Below are positions 21,941 through 32,522 of a stretch of 64,000 bases of DNA, piece by piece. The notes beneath the pieces were generated by a model. That model was not told the DNA's origin. It saw only the letters and a program-made list of their open reading frames with translations, and made no database searches. This DNA comes from Locusta migratoria (Eukaryota > Arthropoda > Insecta > Orthoptera > Acrididae): the NCBI GenBank assembly GCA_026315105.1, contig CM048744.1, forward strand, positions 372,585,159-372,649,158. The letters run 5' to 3'. Made by a program: the position numbers and the translations under genes. Numbering within the stretch: position 1 is the stretch's first letter; every line of letters begins with the position of its first letter.

Positions 21941-22499
21941 TGCCATTAGTAACTACAGAAATGCACTGACAAAGGTGGGAGATAGTGGGGGGTGCGGTGT
22001 CCGGTGCATCAGATTCGGCGGACAATGTTGTGACAACCAGTGTGAGGATGGGAGGTGACAGTTGACTGTCCCAGCCAGCTGTGATATCCACTGGAGGCGC
22101 CACAAGTGTGCGAGTGCAAGATGGCTGCCGGGCTACTGTGGCGTGCAGGTTGGCAGGTGGAGTAGTTGATGTGGCGATCCCCATGGCAGGTGGTGGCTCC
22201 ACCCGTGGCACAACACAAGATGGAAGCCAAGCCGAAGCAGCCAGGAGGTCAGCTGAGACAGTTATTACGGTGGTGGCCACCAAAGCGCCTGGGTGTGCTA
22301 CCGTCACAGCAACAGAAGGCTGAGCTGTGGTAGGTGTGGCAGCAGGTGCATGAACATTTGAAACACTGCGCGAGTGTGAGCATACACTAGCATTTGAGTC
22401 TTTAGCTCGAACAAAAGCATTATTGTTGCCAGTGGAGAGGAACTTGGATTTTTGTTTGCTCATGGGCTGGCAATTGACAGGTTGTTTAGAGACGGGAAG

Positions 22500-23300
22500 T
22501 TAAAGTTTCAGTTATTAGGTCAGTAGGCTGAGAGTTGTGAATAGCGTGCGGAGCAGGTGCCAGAGGGCAGAGTGCATGTACAGTCTTGACAGGTGTGGTG
22601 GTTGGCCTGGCAACTGCGTTTTGTATGCAACATCAGCATAGGAGTGAGGAGCAAGGTTAGGCAGGTTGTCTGAAGCACATTCCTGCCTACACACAGGTGC
22701 GGGAACATCAGTATCAGAGGAAACACTGGTACTAACCTTGCAATCTGCCCACAGAGCAGAAAGACATAGTTTTTGTCCGCAGACAGCTGCAATTCAGCAG
22801 GGGCAAGATGGTGTACGATGCTTTCCCATTCACTCCTGAGGTCAAGCACTTGTTTATATTGATCAAACCACTTATGCAGCAGTGTGTCAAAGTCATCAGA
22901 CAGTTTGGTATATTCACTAACAACAGTAGCACTCGTGGAAGCAGAATCGGAGCTCGACAAATCACATGAAAAATGTTTGTTTGAGGGATGGTGGAAAACA
23001 GAGTGGTGCACAACATCAGGTGACAGTTTATGATGTGTTAAAAAATCAATGCCCACAATAGATTCTGGAATGTGTGACACTAAAAAGTTCCACTTGAGAA
23101 TGCAGTCAGGTGAGAGATGCACAGAGTGAGAGGTTGAACCTGCGCACCGAAGTTGTGTGGCGTTGACAGCTCACAGCAACGAGTGATGCGGATGGAGAGG
23201 GCCAGTTGTCATAGTAGTAGGTAGCAGGGAAACATCCACACTGGTATCGATGAGAAATCCGATGCTTGAAACACAGTCGCGCAAGTATAGGCGACCACCC
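22500..23300 (-). pseudogene. Protease and linker of the minus-strand gypsy element
   Basis: Near 23270-23230 the minus strand reads LRDCVSS-GFLIDTSVDVSLLP, an aspartic protease box in which the usual DTG is DTS. It continues with FLVSHIPESIVGIDFLTHH, the second conserved protease block (usual form ...IIG.DFL..H). A linker with a spaced acidic/serine-rich segment follows towards RT. Confidence 0.65.
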
Positions 23301-23379
23301 TGAGACGAAGTATGGGGAACAGAATGCAGCGTCGGTAGGTGCCTGTTGTCGTCAGAGTGGGGAACGGCATCTACATACC

Positions 23380-24235
23380 CCTACAAGTTGCGTTTGGATG
23401 TGAGCATAGAAAGGCACTTCTGGGCAGCTGTACCAAAGCGACTGTGGAAGAAACAGTACAGGTAATGAGGCGGCTGTTCCAGAGGGAAGCAAGTGGGTGA
23501 TGGAGGTCCATCTTCGGATTCTGTGGTGGAGGCCGGCTGCAGGCTGCAGTGTCTCAGTTGTGAGGTGGTGCAGAATGCCAGGTAGGTTGGCCAGCATGTA
23601 GAAGGGGCCCCAAGCGAAGGTGCGAGGATGTGCAGTTAGTACGGGAGCAGATGCATCGAGACAGGCTCCACATAAGTAGGCAGCGTGAACCCAATCAGCG
23701 ATGCGGATGTGCTCACTCGGGGATTTTGAGGATGTTTTAGGCCAGATGCATCTGGATGGGTAAAGGCAGCTTGTTGGTCCAGACTGCCATCAGAGTTCAG
23801 TCTGGCATTGCTTGCTCACTGACTAGCAGCAGAAGACGTCTCCACAACTGGAAAGGCTTCCTATCACCGAGATGTTCCTCCTGCAGAATGTAGTGGATGA
23901 TTTTGTTAGCAATGTGCGTGACACATTCCAGGATGGTCTGCTTCACCACAATGTAGCGACGAGTCATCATAGGTGATGTTACCAGATCACAGATTTGGTC
24001 GATGTGCTCGTGCATGTGTGTGATGAGACAGAGATAAAAGAATCATCCACAGAATGGTGGTTGAAGATTTGTTCTGCTAAGGCGAACCATGTAGTCAGAG
24101 CCGGAGGCAGCTTGGGCAGACGTCCTGGTGGCAGAGAAGGAGAAGATGGTGCCTGAGGTCCCGCATCTGGCACTGCAGTGTCAGGCTGATGTTGCAGTTG
24201 TTGATGAGGCACGACACAGAAGTCCACCATGGCAG
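23380..24235 (-). pseudogene. gag of the minus-strand gypsy element
   Basis: Begins at an ATG near 24230. Recognisable capsid-type segments are TTWFALAEQIFNHHSV (usual form ...WF...E..F), IDQICDLVTSPMM, and LGDRKPFQLWRRLLLL, the well conserved GDRKPSQL motif of this gypsy group. The end has FLCSHPNATCRG. Frames change several times between 24015 and 23380. A more upstream open stretch (24804-24292) is low-complexity leader without a known domain. Confidence 0.7.
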
Positions 24236-25269
24236 AGGCACTGAATTTTGCCGATGAAATGGTCAGTTAAGTCAGAGACAGTGTAAGAGAGTCACACAAT
24301 GTGCCAGCCACATGAGTGGACGCAGTAGGCCAAAGCAGGCATGGCAGTGGATTGTCGAGACGCCGAATGTGGCTGCACATTGAACACATTGTCCTGTCCA
24401 GACAAGTTCGTACATGAGAAATCACTAGACAGTGTGTGAGGGTTAAAAACAGTCATTGGGTGAATACTGCATAGGTGGTAGTCCAAAAGAGGAATGCACT
24501 GCACTGTCCGCAACCGAAGCCGCACGCACGAAAAAAAGTGCAGTAGAGCTTGAAACAAAGGTCCTGAATTAAACGCATAACTCAAAGAAGAGTCAGAAAT
24601 GAGTCCACTAGCCAGTTCATTAGACACAGGCAGTGAAATATAGTTCTGCAACAGATTGCCACTGTTCAAATTATTTCCAGGTACGTAGGTTGCAGATGGA
24701 TACACTGGTGCACATGGCAGAGCCATGGCAGGCTGCAAATACAAATTTAAAGTACAGTACACTGAACTATCTGCAGTTGGCACTGGTTGAGAATGTGAGC
24801 ACACAACATAGTCCTACAAAACTTGAGTATTGTTCGTAATTTAAGCACAGGAATGCAAGTTCAGGGTCACAAAGCCGGAGCCATTGTGTGACACTGTGCA
24901 TTTTTGTTCCAAGCTGAATTGAACAAGTCCGGATAAAATTGCTGAGCCGTGTGCTGAGGCATCAAAACAAATACACTCAACAAATCATGGAGCAGCGGTG
25001 AATTGAATGATGGTTGACAAACCATGGTGACGCCTGATGGAAGTCGGACCAGCGTGTTCATTGTGGTCGTAACCATCGGATCACATACTGCCATATTTCG
25101 CAAATTAATTCAGCGTGGGCAAGCAAAACATACTAAAACATGCACCGCAGCACAAGAAACTCAGTACGGGGTCAGCAATGTGGATTTTTCATGGGGTGTA
25201 AAGCCCCAGAAAATGCACTTTTATGGGTATCAACACTTGATTGAACAGACAATTCACAAGCTTAACACA

Positions 25270-25700
25270 GACTGAGTAAATGATTGTTTTGTTGTTCCTG
25301 TGTGCACCATGCCACAGCTAGAGGGATTTTATACACCCCAGGCACTGCTAGATGATGTCATGTGTCTTTCACCGATCATAAACATTCACTAATATTCTTA
25401 GTAGGTCTAAAGATGGTTTCCACTTGAAACCTGGCCAAAACTTTCCCAATACTGTCTGTAATTTTGTGGATGAATGGATGAATAACTTTTCCAGCAGACA
25501 GTTATTGTTGCGGCTTGTTTTCGGATACTTCTCTTCTTGGACGGAGAGCTCAATCTATCTCTTTATCAGTGTATCCATTTTTCTTGAAAGCTGTTCACAA
25601 ATGTTTTAATTCTTCTCTCAGATAAATAGGCTCACAGATATTATTAGCTCAATCCACCAATGTTTTAATGACACCTCTCTTCTGGCTAGTATGATGGTTC
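25270..25700 (-). pseudogene. Penelope-like element: end of RT and start of GIY-YIG endonuclease
   Basis: On the minus strand, with frameshifts, I read ERRIKTFVNSFQEKW, ALRPRREVSE, ITDSIGKVLARFQVETIF and RPTKNISECL, matching the conserved stretch between RT and endonuclease of Penelope-like retroelements. It continues with SVKDT, GVYKIP and SSCGMVHTGTTKQS, the GIY-YIG-type start. An internal stop (CTT-ATG-ATC region, TGA) and a frame change inside GVYKIP-SSCG break it. The gypsy LTR end follows directly. Confidence 0.65.
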
Positions 25701-25740
25701 GAATGGTTAAGAACTTCTTAACTTCTTTGCTTTCTACAGT

Positions 25741-25930
25741 ATGTCTGCCTAGGTGTGCTTGCGTTTGTGTATATGTGTGGGTATTTGTTTACCCTCCTTT
25801 TTTCCCCCAAGGTAAGTCTTTCCTATCCCAGGATTGGAATGACTACTTACCCACTCCTTTAAACCCTCATCATTTCCTTTTCCCTCTCCTTCCCTTTTGC
25901 CTGATGAAGCAGCTAGGCTGTGAAAGCTAG

Positions 25931-25984
<54 letters not shown>

Positions 25985-26045
25985 CTATTTATTTGTGCTG
26001 CTGTCACACCTGTGCTCCTTCGCCTGGTGAGTAATCTTCTTCTAT
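25741..26045 (+). mobile_element. Penelope-like tail repeat, subfamily B
   Basis: It contains TGTCTGCCTAGGTGTGCTTG, CCAAGGTAAGTCTTTCC, and the cleanest stem motif of the window (CTGATGA at 25901-25907, stem GCAGC-TAG-GCTGT, GAAA at 25922-25925). A (TG)n tract (25935-25983), CACCTGTGCTCC and CGCCTGGTGAGTAATC follow. It is adjacent to, but opposite in strand from, the Penelope-like RT fragment at 25270-25700. Confidence 0.6.
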
Positions 26046-26059
26046 TATATATATACCCC

Positions 26060-26285
26060 TTGCTTTTTTTCCCCTAAGGTAAGTCCTTCCACTCCTGGGA
26101 TTGGAATGGCTCCTTTTCCACTTCCTTAAAACCCATATCCTTCCCTTTCTCCTCCCCTTTTTTCCTCTTATCCTGAAGAAGCGACCAATGGTTGCAAAAG
26201 CTTGTATGTGTGTTTGTGTGTGATTTTATTTGTTTCTATTGACGAGCCGGTCCTTTAGGTAAGTCATCTGTTTTCTATTTTTTAT
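26060..26285 (+). mobile_element. Penelope-like tail repeat, subfamily A, 5' truncated
   Basis: It starts inside the repeat (CCCCTAAGGTAAGTCCTTCC) and runs through CTGAAGAAGCGACCAATGG with GGTTGCAAAAGC to GACGAGCCGGTCC and TTTAGGTAAGTCATC. The stem is kept; the GAAA box reads AAAA. Confidence 0.5.
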
Positions 26286-26340
26286 ATTTGTTTGTCCCAG
26301 CAGGAAAGTTTCCTTCTAATTTTCATTTCATCAATATATA

Positions 26341-26600
26341 AAAGGACCGGCTCGTCAATAGATACAAATGAAATCACAAACAAATACACATACAATCTTT
26401 CACAACCGTTGGTCGCTTCGTCAGGAAAAGAGGAAGAAAGGAGAGGAGAAAGGTAAGGATATGGGTTTTAAGGAAGTGGAAAAGGAGTCATTCCAATCCC
26501 AAGAGTGGAAGGACTTACCTTAGGGGGAAAAAAGGAAGGTAAACAAATACACACACACTCACACATATCCAAATGCAAACACACCTAGATGGACATTTGT
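26341..26600 (-). mobile_element. Penelope-like tail repeat, subfamily A, joined to its coding part
   Basis: Minus-strand tail with CTGACGAAGCGACCAACGG and GGTTGTGAAAG (26398-26434). On its upstream side it is contiguous with the GIY-YIG fragment at 26601-26885. This is the junction that identifies the tail family as the 3' part of a Penelope-like element. Together with 26060-26285 it forms a tail-to-tail inverted pair. Confidence 0.6.
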
Positions 26601-26885
26601 AAAAAGCAGTTGGTGGGATACGGAGTTCTGAAAGGTTGGTGTCAGTGGGAAGTATCCACATAACCCGGACAGTATAACACTGTGCCAAGACGTGCTGGCC
26701 ATGCACCAAGGCATGCTTAGCCACAGGGTGATCCTCATTACCAACAAACACTGTCATCTGTGTCCATTCATGTGAATGGGCAATTTGTTGCTGGTCATTC
26801 CCATATAGAATGCCTTACAGTGCAGGCATGTTAGTTGAAAGTAAAGGTAAAATATAGTAACAACCAGCTCTCATCAATATACCCA
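26601..26885 (-). pseudogene. GIY-YIG endonuclease fragment of a Penelope-like element
   Basis: Minus strand: LHCKAFYMGMTSNKLPIHM followed by NGHR, a typical GIY-YIG-region motif (..FYVGMT.NKL..R.NGHR). After an in-frame TGA comes a degenerate continuation rich in TLWLSMPWCMAST. The fragment ends at a boundary with gypsy gag at about 26885. Confidence 0.6.
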
Positions 26886-26886
26886 G

Positions 26887-27660
26887 ATGAAGCCCACTGT
26901 AAGGTTTGCCGAAACACCGGTTATGAAAGTAATAGCCTTCTTACATCATGATGCGGTACAGCACCCAGAAATCTTTTCTGTCAACTTTGAACCTAATAAT
27001 CATGTACATCCTCTTGATTTCATTAGTGCATTTAATGTATTGTCTGAAATTTGGATGATAAGAGAAAATATCTTTGGTTAGGGGTTTCTTGAAGGGTAAT
27101 GCTTACAGTTGGGCAACTGAGGTATCAGATTCTTTTACTTCATGGTAAGAATTTAAGAAGTCATATATGAATGAATATTGGACTAAGGGAAAACAACAGA
27201 GAATTTTGAAAGAGTTTTTGAATGGGGAAACGTATGACTCTAGGAGAGGTACTGTTGAAATGTTTTGCCAGTATTGGATCAACAAAGTTAAATATTTAGA
27301 CAAAATATTGAGCAGTGAAGATATTATTATGGGTCTGGAAGCAAAATTGCCTCGAGTTAGGGGCTGCTTGTACATGCCTCAAGAAGTAAGACGAGTGGCT
27401 TTTTGGATTATGTAGACAAAGTAGAAAGGTTAAACCGAATGTAGAGAATCATAGAGGGAACTTTGGTAATAATAATCACCAGGGGAGAGAATTTCAAGCA
27501 AATAGGATGAGCAGATCTGATAATGGTAGAAACAATGGTAATGACAGTAACAGATGGAATAAGAATGGTTAGAATTGGCATAGGAATGATAGGAGGAACT
27601 CAAGAGAGAGGACTGCAGGAAGAAGTAATGCTCCACAAGCCAATCAATTAAACTAAGGTA
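26887..27660 (+). pseudogene. gag of a decayed Ty3/gypsy element
   Basis: Plus-strand frames with stops read RFAETPVMKVIAFLHHD, HVHPLDFISAFNVLSEIW, GNAYSWATEVSDSF, then MNEYWTKGKQQRILKEFLNG and RGTVEMFCQYWINKVKYLD. This is the capsid-like order W...F...YW..G.Q......L. of arthropod gypsy elements. The end is N/R/G-rich (RMSRSDNGRNNGNDSN), like a basic nucleic-acid-binding tail. The 5' LTR is missing, cut by the Penelope-like fragment. Confidence 0.65.
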
Positions 27661-28224
27661 TGCTCCATTTAAGGCTCACACTTGGACAAGAAAAAGATTA
27701 AAGCCATATGTTCTTAGTAATGTAAGGGTAGATCAAGCATTTGAAGATAGTAATAGTCATGTAAGTAGAAACTGTGATTAATCAAGCTTAAGTAATGAAC
27801 ATGCACCTAGAAATAGTCATGATAGAGTCATTATGATCAAATATTGAGGATAAAGGTAAGGTGATAAATAGCTGGTTTGAAGCAAGTCATAGTGATGAGA
27901 GTTTAGGAACAAGTAGTTGTGAGAGTAGTGACAAATCTAGTAAATGAGAGAGATGAGGTATATGAATTTATTTTTGTTGATGATATAGTTAGTAAGTCAA
28001 TGGTGGAAAGAATAAGCGAGCAAGAAGAGGATGCAGAGTTAGAGCTGTAAAATAGTAGTGAAGTTGAAGCAGACCATAATGTGTGTCACTAACAGTAACT
28101 TCAAATGATTCATCTAAAATGTATGACTGCTTATCCAGGGAGAGAATTGATGAAGATATGTTGTATGAAGAAGAAGCAGTAGTAAGTACTGATAAGGTGT
28201 GGCATCCAATAGTGTCAACTAGAG

Positions 28225-28500
28225 TGCAAGGTGTATTTGTAAAATGCTGGACAGTGGTAGTGATCTGAATGGTATTTCTCAGGTTTTGTTTGAATAAATT
28301 AATGATACAGAAAGAACAGTGATAATGCATGTTTCTGGAATAAGGATTATTGGTGCTACTGGTAAGTTATCCAAGAGTCTGAAGCAGGAAGTCCTTGTAA
28401 CAGTGCAGTTAGCTGGACAAATGTTAGTGTGTAATTTCTTAGTCATACCAGATCATAGTATTGACATGATTCTTGGAACAAATTTTTTGTGTAAATAGTG
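28225..28500 (+). pseudogene. Retroviral-type protease of the same gypsy element
   Basis: LDSGSDLNGISQVLF (active-site box, DSG), IRIIGATGKLSKSLKQEV, FLVIPDHSIDMILGTNFL (second block). It is in frame except for a shift near 28235 and a TAG after LCK near 28495. Aspartic protease boxes and spacing are as in other gypsy elements. Confidence 0.7.
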
Positions 28501-28552
28501 TATCAATATTAATTTTTCTAGTGGTAAGATTAGTTTAAAGTCTGATAACAAA

Positions 28553-29491
28553 ATGTATGATGTATTACTTGAGGTGGAAGATGATAGAATTAAGCAAGAT
28601 TTGGACTTGCCTTTGAGCTTTTTGCAATCAGAGATGGCTGAAAAAGAGAGAGTGTGGTCAGAAATAATGAAACAAGTTGACAAGGTTGAAAGAATCTCTA
28701 TTTCAAACAAAAATGAATTAAAAGAAATGTTATTTAATAATAGTAATGTTTTCTCTGACAGACCAGGGTTCGTGAAAAATTCTGAGTGCAAGCTGAACTT
28801 TAAAGATCATAATCCATATTTAAAAAGCATATATTATTCTGTTTTCTACAAAAGAGGTAGTGAGACTGGAGTTTCAAGAGATGTTGGCATGGGGAATCAT
28901 AGAAAGATCTACTAGTCACTATAATAATCACTTGGTTTGTGGTGTAGCTGTGTGAATTTTATGTGAACCTAATAATGTAAATGAAATTTTGCAAACATTT
29001 CATGGATGTATGTTTCTGACTTTTTTTGATGTAACCTGTGGCTATTGGAATAGTAATCTGGCAAAGGAGTCTAGACCATGTACAGCCTTTTTGCATGAAG
29101 GTAAGTCATATCAATATTGTGTGGTACTTTTTGGATTGAATATGTGTGTATTTTCATTAGGGCTACTGACAAAGTGTTAGGTGAAGTTCTGGTTAACGAA
29201 ATAACTGTGTATGTAGAAGGTATCTTGGTGGTTAACTCTAACTGGTTCACACATTGTAAAACTTTGGATTCGATATTAAAGGCTGTATAGAAAGGAGGAA
29301 TGAAATTGAAGCTAGATAAATTTCAGTTTATTGAAAATGAAATTTCATTCCTAGGTCACAGGATAAATGAGGTAGGTATTCAACCTGATCCAAATAAGTT
29401 AACTGCTGTTGATTTTCCTCCACCTAAGAATAACAGAGAGCTTAAAGCGATGTTCAGCTTGTTTGGATTCTACCACATGTTTGTGACATAA
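28553..29491 (+). pseudogene. Reverse transcriptase of the same gypsy element
   Basis: The upstream linker is an open 120-codon stretch (MYDVLLEVEDDR). The RT follows: FHGCMFLTFFDVTCGYWNSN, AFLHEGKSYQYCVVLFGLN, and VNEITVYVEGILVVNSN, where the catalytic YVDD has become YVEG, so the enzyme is dead. Then MKLKLDKFQFIENEISFLGH. Frameshifts and stops separate the blocks. Confidence 0.8.
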
Positions 29492-29559
29492 ATCATTTAA
29501 TCATCCTTATTTGGGAAATTTATTGAAAAAGAATGTAGTATGGAATTGGACAGAGGAAT

Positions 29560-30043
29560 GTCAAGAAGCTTTTTAGAAATTGAAGACTGAATTGGTATCA
29601 CCCTGATTTCGCACAAACTTTTTGTATGAGCACTGATGCTAATATTTGTAGTCTGGAGGTGGAGATTTTTCAGCTAATACCAACTGAAACAGGTATTGAA
29701 CATAGGACAATTGCATTTGCCAGTCAAACATTGCACGAACTGGAAAAGAATTATTATATATCAGAATTGGAGCTTTAGCCATTATTTTTGGGTGTCAGAA
29801 ATTTGAATTCTATTAGAATTATTATATATCAGAATTGGAGCTTTAGCCATTATTTTTGGGTGTCAGAAATTTGAATTCTATTTTATAGGGCATAAGGTAA
29901 TCGTATACACAGATGACAAAGCTTTAAGTTACCTACATAAGTTTAAGTTGAGACATAACAGATTAATGAGGTGGGCCATGTATTTGCAACAATTTGATCT
30001 TGAGGTAAGGTATGTTAGTGGTAAGAATAATATTGCAGCGGCA
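29560..30043 (+). pseudogene. RNase H of the same gypsy element, with a tandem duplication
   Basis: FCMSTDANICSLEVEIF, TIAFASQTLHELEKNYY-SELEL, then YTDDKALSYLHKFKL and RLMRWAMYLQQFD, ending VSGKNNIAA. A 68-bp tandem duplication (29747-29882) disrupts the domain. The sequence stops at 30043 where a second LTR element begins and resumes at 32523 with NADALSRMP, the normal continuation. Confidence 0.8.
29747..29882 (+). repeat. 68-bp tandem duplication inside RNase H
   Basis: The unit AGAATTATTATATATCAGAA...TTGAATTCTATT occurs twice, 29747-29814 and 29815-29882, without a mismatch. 68 is not a multiple of three, so it shifts the frame. The unit contains GAGCTTTAGCC, so the in-frame TAG stop is present in both copies. 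Confidence 0.95.
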
Positions 30044-32522
30044 TGTCCACATTGATATATATACTAATGTATCTTTGGGTCAATATCTTTGGAGCCAGCT
30101 TATCTGAGCTCTGTAGGCCATGTAATTAGTCTTGGATCGTACTTGAAGCAATCAACAATAAAGTGCATTTCTAGTTCATACATGTGGTTTCTCTGGGGCT
30201 CAAACCCCTCTCGAACCCTGTACTGGTGACCCCAAGTTTCTTTTTTCATTCATTCGACTGCACAAGTGAAATCTGCAACTTTCATGCTGGTTTTTTCACC
30301 AAACATAATGACCTGCCACCAGCTAACAATCAAAGGCCACGATGACTTCGCTATTCCAGACTTCGCCTGAATGTCACTTCAAACTTCTACATGTTCCACA
30401 AGTGCCTAATATCCATGGTACAATGAGTACTTCATCTTTGACCTTGCCACAATAATTTTTGCAAGATTTTTTGCCACTCCGCTTCCTTCGAGTGCAGTCA
30501 TGTATGACCTTGCTACGCCCAATGTGCTTCATAATGTTTTGCTTTTAGTTAGTGCCAATGAACAATTGAACATTCTACTTTGTGATTCTAATTTTCCAAA
30601 TGTATATTTTTCAGACTTGCAAAATTTGAACAATGGCCTTCCAACCCCCGGTCACGTAATCGGTCAACAATGTGCTACACTGTCGCCACAATCGAACTTT
30701 ATTCTCCCATCGGGACACAGTGACTTTACTGGTTGTGCAATTTCAAATTTTCCTATGAATTATTATTGCAGTTCGAATCAGTTTTGTCGCACTCCAAGCA
30801 TGTGTTCTTTTTCAAGCACAATGAACTTTCCAGATGATGCCACTGCTGCAAGTTTCACACAACAATATTTTCCATGTGTGAACAGTGAAAGTGTTGTTGC
30901 TTCAAACTACCATCCGAGTGACTTTCTATTTTCCAATCCTGTGTCCAGAGAGGTGTTTATGTGCATCCATGTACTGCATCACATGACGCATCTGCTGTGC
31001 CACAACCACAACTGTCGGTCCCACACTCACACATGAATGTCATGTTCGGACACACATGACCACCCATTTATGTGGCACATTCTGGTGACTCTGCCACATC
31101 AGTCTACAGTGCCATCGCATCACACCATGTTTCTGATCTACTGCTCTCATATACTGTCCCATCAGGGACATCTGCCGTGCCACATGAACTTCATACCTCA
31201 CCTCAACAAGTGTGTTGTGATTCCACTATCATTAAGGGTTCTTTTCCGACACCCTGTGAGTATTTTCGATTTGCAGACAGAATCTACAATGCTCACTCTT
31301 GTGATGATCATCAAAATCTACTTGTGCCTATGCTGTATTACACACCTCAGCGCCCTGCTGTCATTAGAGGTTGCTTCCGCAATGTAGATGACATACACAA
31401 GTCACCTAACTCATCTTGCCACCCACCTCCTGCTTGCGTTCCAGCCTCACCACCTTCTTCACCGGTGTTTGAGCTCCCCACCCTGCAGCGAGTTATTACA
31501 ACTCATCAAGTAACTTCAATGGATAACAATTCCAGTTCAGCATTTGTGTTTCCCCTGCTAGTGTCATTAGTGACATCGCACCCACATGCAAGGTTCCCAG
31601 TGCTTGTGACAGTTCTGTTTCCCTGTGCCACTCCTACGCAAGTGCTTGTAAACAAAACCTGGTTGCTATGTTAACAGTTCTCTCAGATGTACTGCCAGCA
31701 CTTCGTTCTGTGCTAGTGTCCAGCTCTCACATTTCTCTTTCACCTCCCACACAGCGGTCTTCTTCTGTTTTGTGCTCTGCCACCCTGTTGGTTGAGCACA
31801 AATCTGAAACTTCAATTTCTCTGACTCACATGCTACCGCCCAAACGTGTTCATCTTGCAAACTGCTCAAACACATCTCACATGCTGCCATCTTGTGCTCG
31901 CGCAACAGTGCCTCTATAACACACGCTGATGGCCAACCTGCCAACTACCTTGGCACTTCAGCTCTCCTCAGCTGCCAAGACAACTTCCGAGCCATCACCT
32001 ATCGTTGCACTAAACTCGTGCACACCGCCTGCCAATGCAGCTACTGTTTGAGCACCTCGGCTTTCCTCGGTCATCACAAAAGCTCTTGAGCAGCCTTCTG
32101 CCGGTTTGGTCAGTGCCATGCCCCTTGACGCGTGTGACCCTGTGCAGCCTTATGTTGTCACACCAAAAATCACACACGCAAAGAAACAAACACTTGCCAC
32201 CACACCCACTGGCAAGACAAGACAACATCTAACGGATTGTGACATTGAACCCTGGACCCCGCCCACCAACCTCACTGCCACACATTGTGCCTTCATCATC
32301 CCCAGCTCCCCTCGTCATACTCTGTACTGTGGGAGGGGGCTGTGTGGAGGTGTGTCCACATCGATATATATATACTAATATATCTTTGGGTCAATATCTT
32401 TGGAGCCTGCTTATCTGAGCGCCTTTGACCATGTAGTTAGTCTGGATCTGTACTTAAAGCTATCAACAATAAAGTGCATTTCTAGCTCATACCTGGGACT
32501 CAAACCCCTTTCGAACCCCATA
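30044..32522 (+). mobile_element. Non-autonomous LTR element nested in the gypsy element
   Basis: Two related LTRs, 30044-30222 and 32353-32522, start TGTCCACATYGATATATA and share GGGTCAATATCTTTGGAGCC and ATCAACAATAAAGTGCATTTC (with an AATAAA signal). Their ends are CAAACCCC...CGAACCC. TGGTGACCCC at 30224-30233 is the primer site, and a purine-rich GTGGGAGGGGGCTGTGTGGAGG precedes the 3' LTR. The 2.1-kb inside shows only serine/cysteine/proline-rich open stretches (30500-31036, 31072-31674), with no gag or pol domain. No target duplication was confirmed. Confidence 0.8.
30500..31674 (+). other. Internal leader region of the nested LTR element
   Basis: Two long open stretches (179 and 201 codons, one after the other in different frames) have unusual composition: S, P, H, C and F rich, few charged residues. 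Similar low-complexity leaders follow the primer sites at 36283 and 43345 and precede gag in the 24.3-24.8 kb element. They may be untranslated leader or fast-evolving protein; no domain recognised. Confidence 0.4.

Larger units (their letters stand above)
19925..25276 (-). mobile_element. Ty3/gypsy retrotransposon, minus strand, integrase core deleted
   Basis: Read right to left: the end of an LTR with CTGGGGCTTTACACCCC, a primer site TGCTGACCCCG (near 25168-25178), leader, gag, protease, RT, RNase H, a fragment of the integrase zinc region, and the integrase C-terminus. The same leader/LTR-end style with a TGGTGACCC primer site is seen at 30044, 36283 and 43345. No 3' LTR is present: the left end runs into (TG)n repeat. 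Stops and frameshifts occur in every domain. Confidence 0.8.

Noticed and set aside
21915..22463. 183-codon open frame on the minus strand
   Set aside because: Lies between the protease/linker and RT of a decayed gypsy element and is A/T/P-rich filler; not an independent gene.
25901..25925. Calling a functional hammerhead ribozyme here
   Set aside because: Helix III and the cleavage triplet were not found and an extra A precedes helix II, so only a structural similarity is reported.
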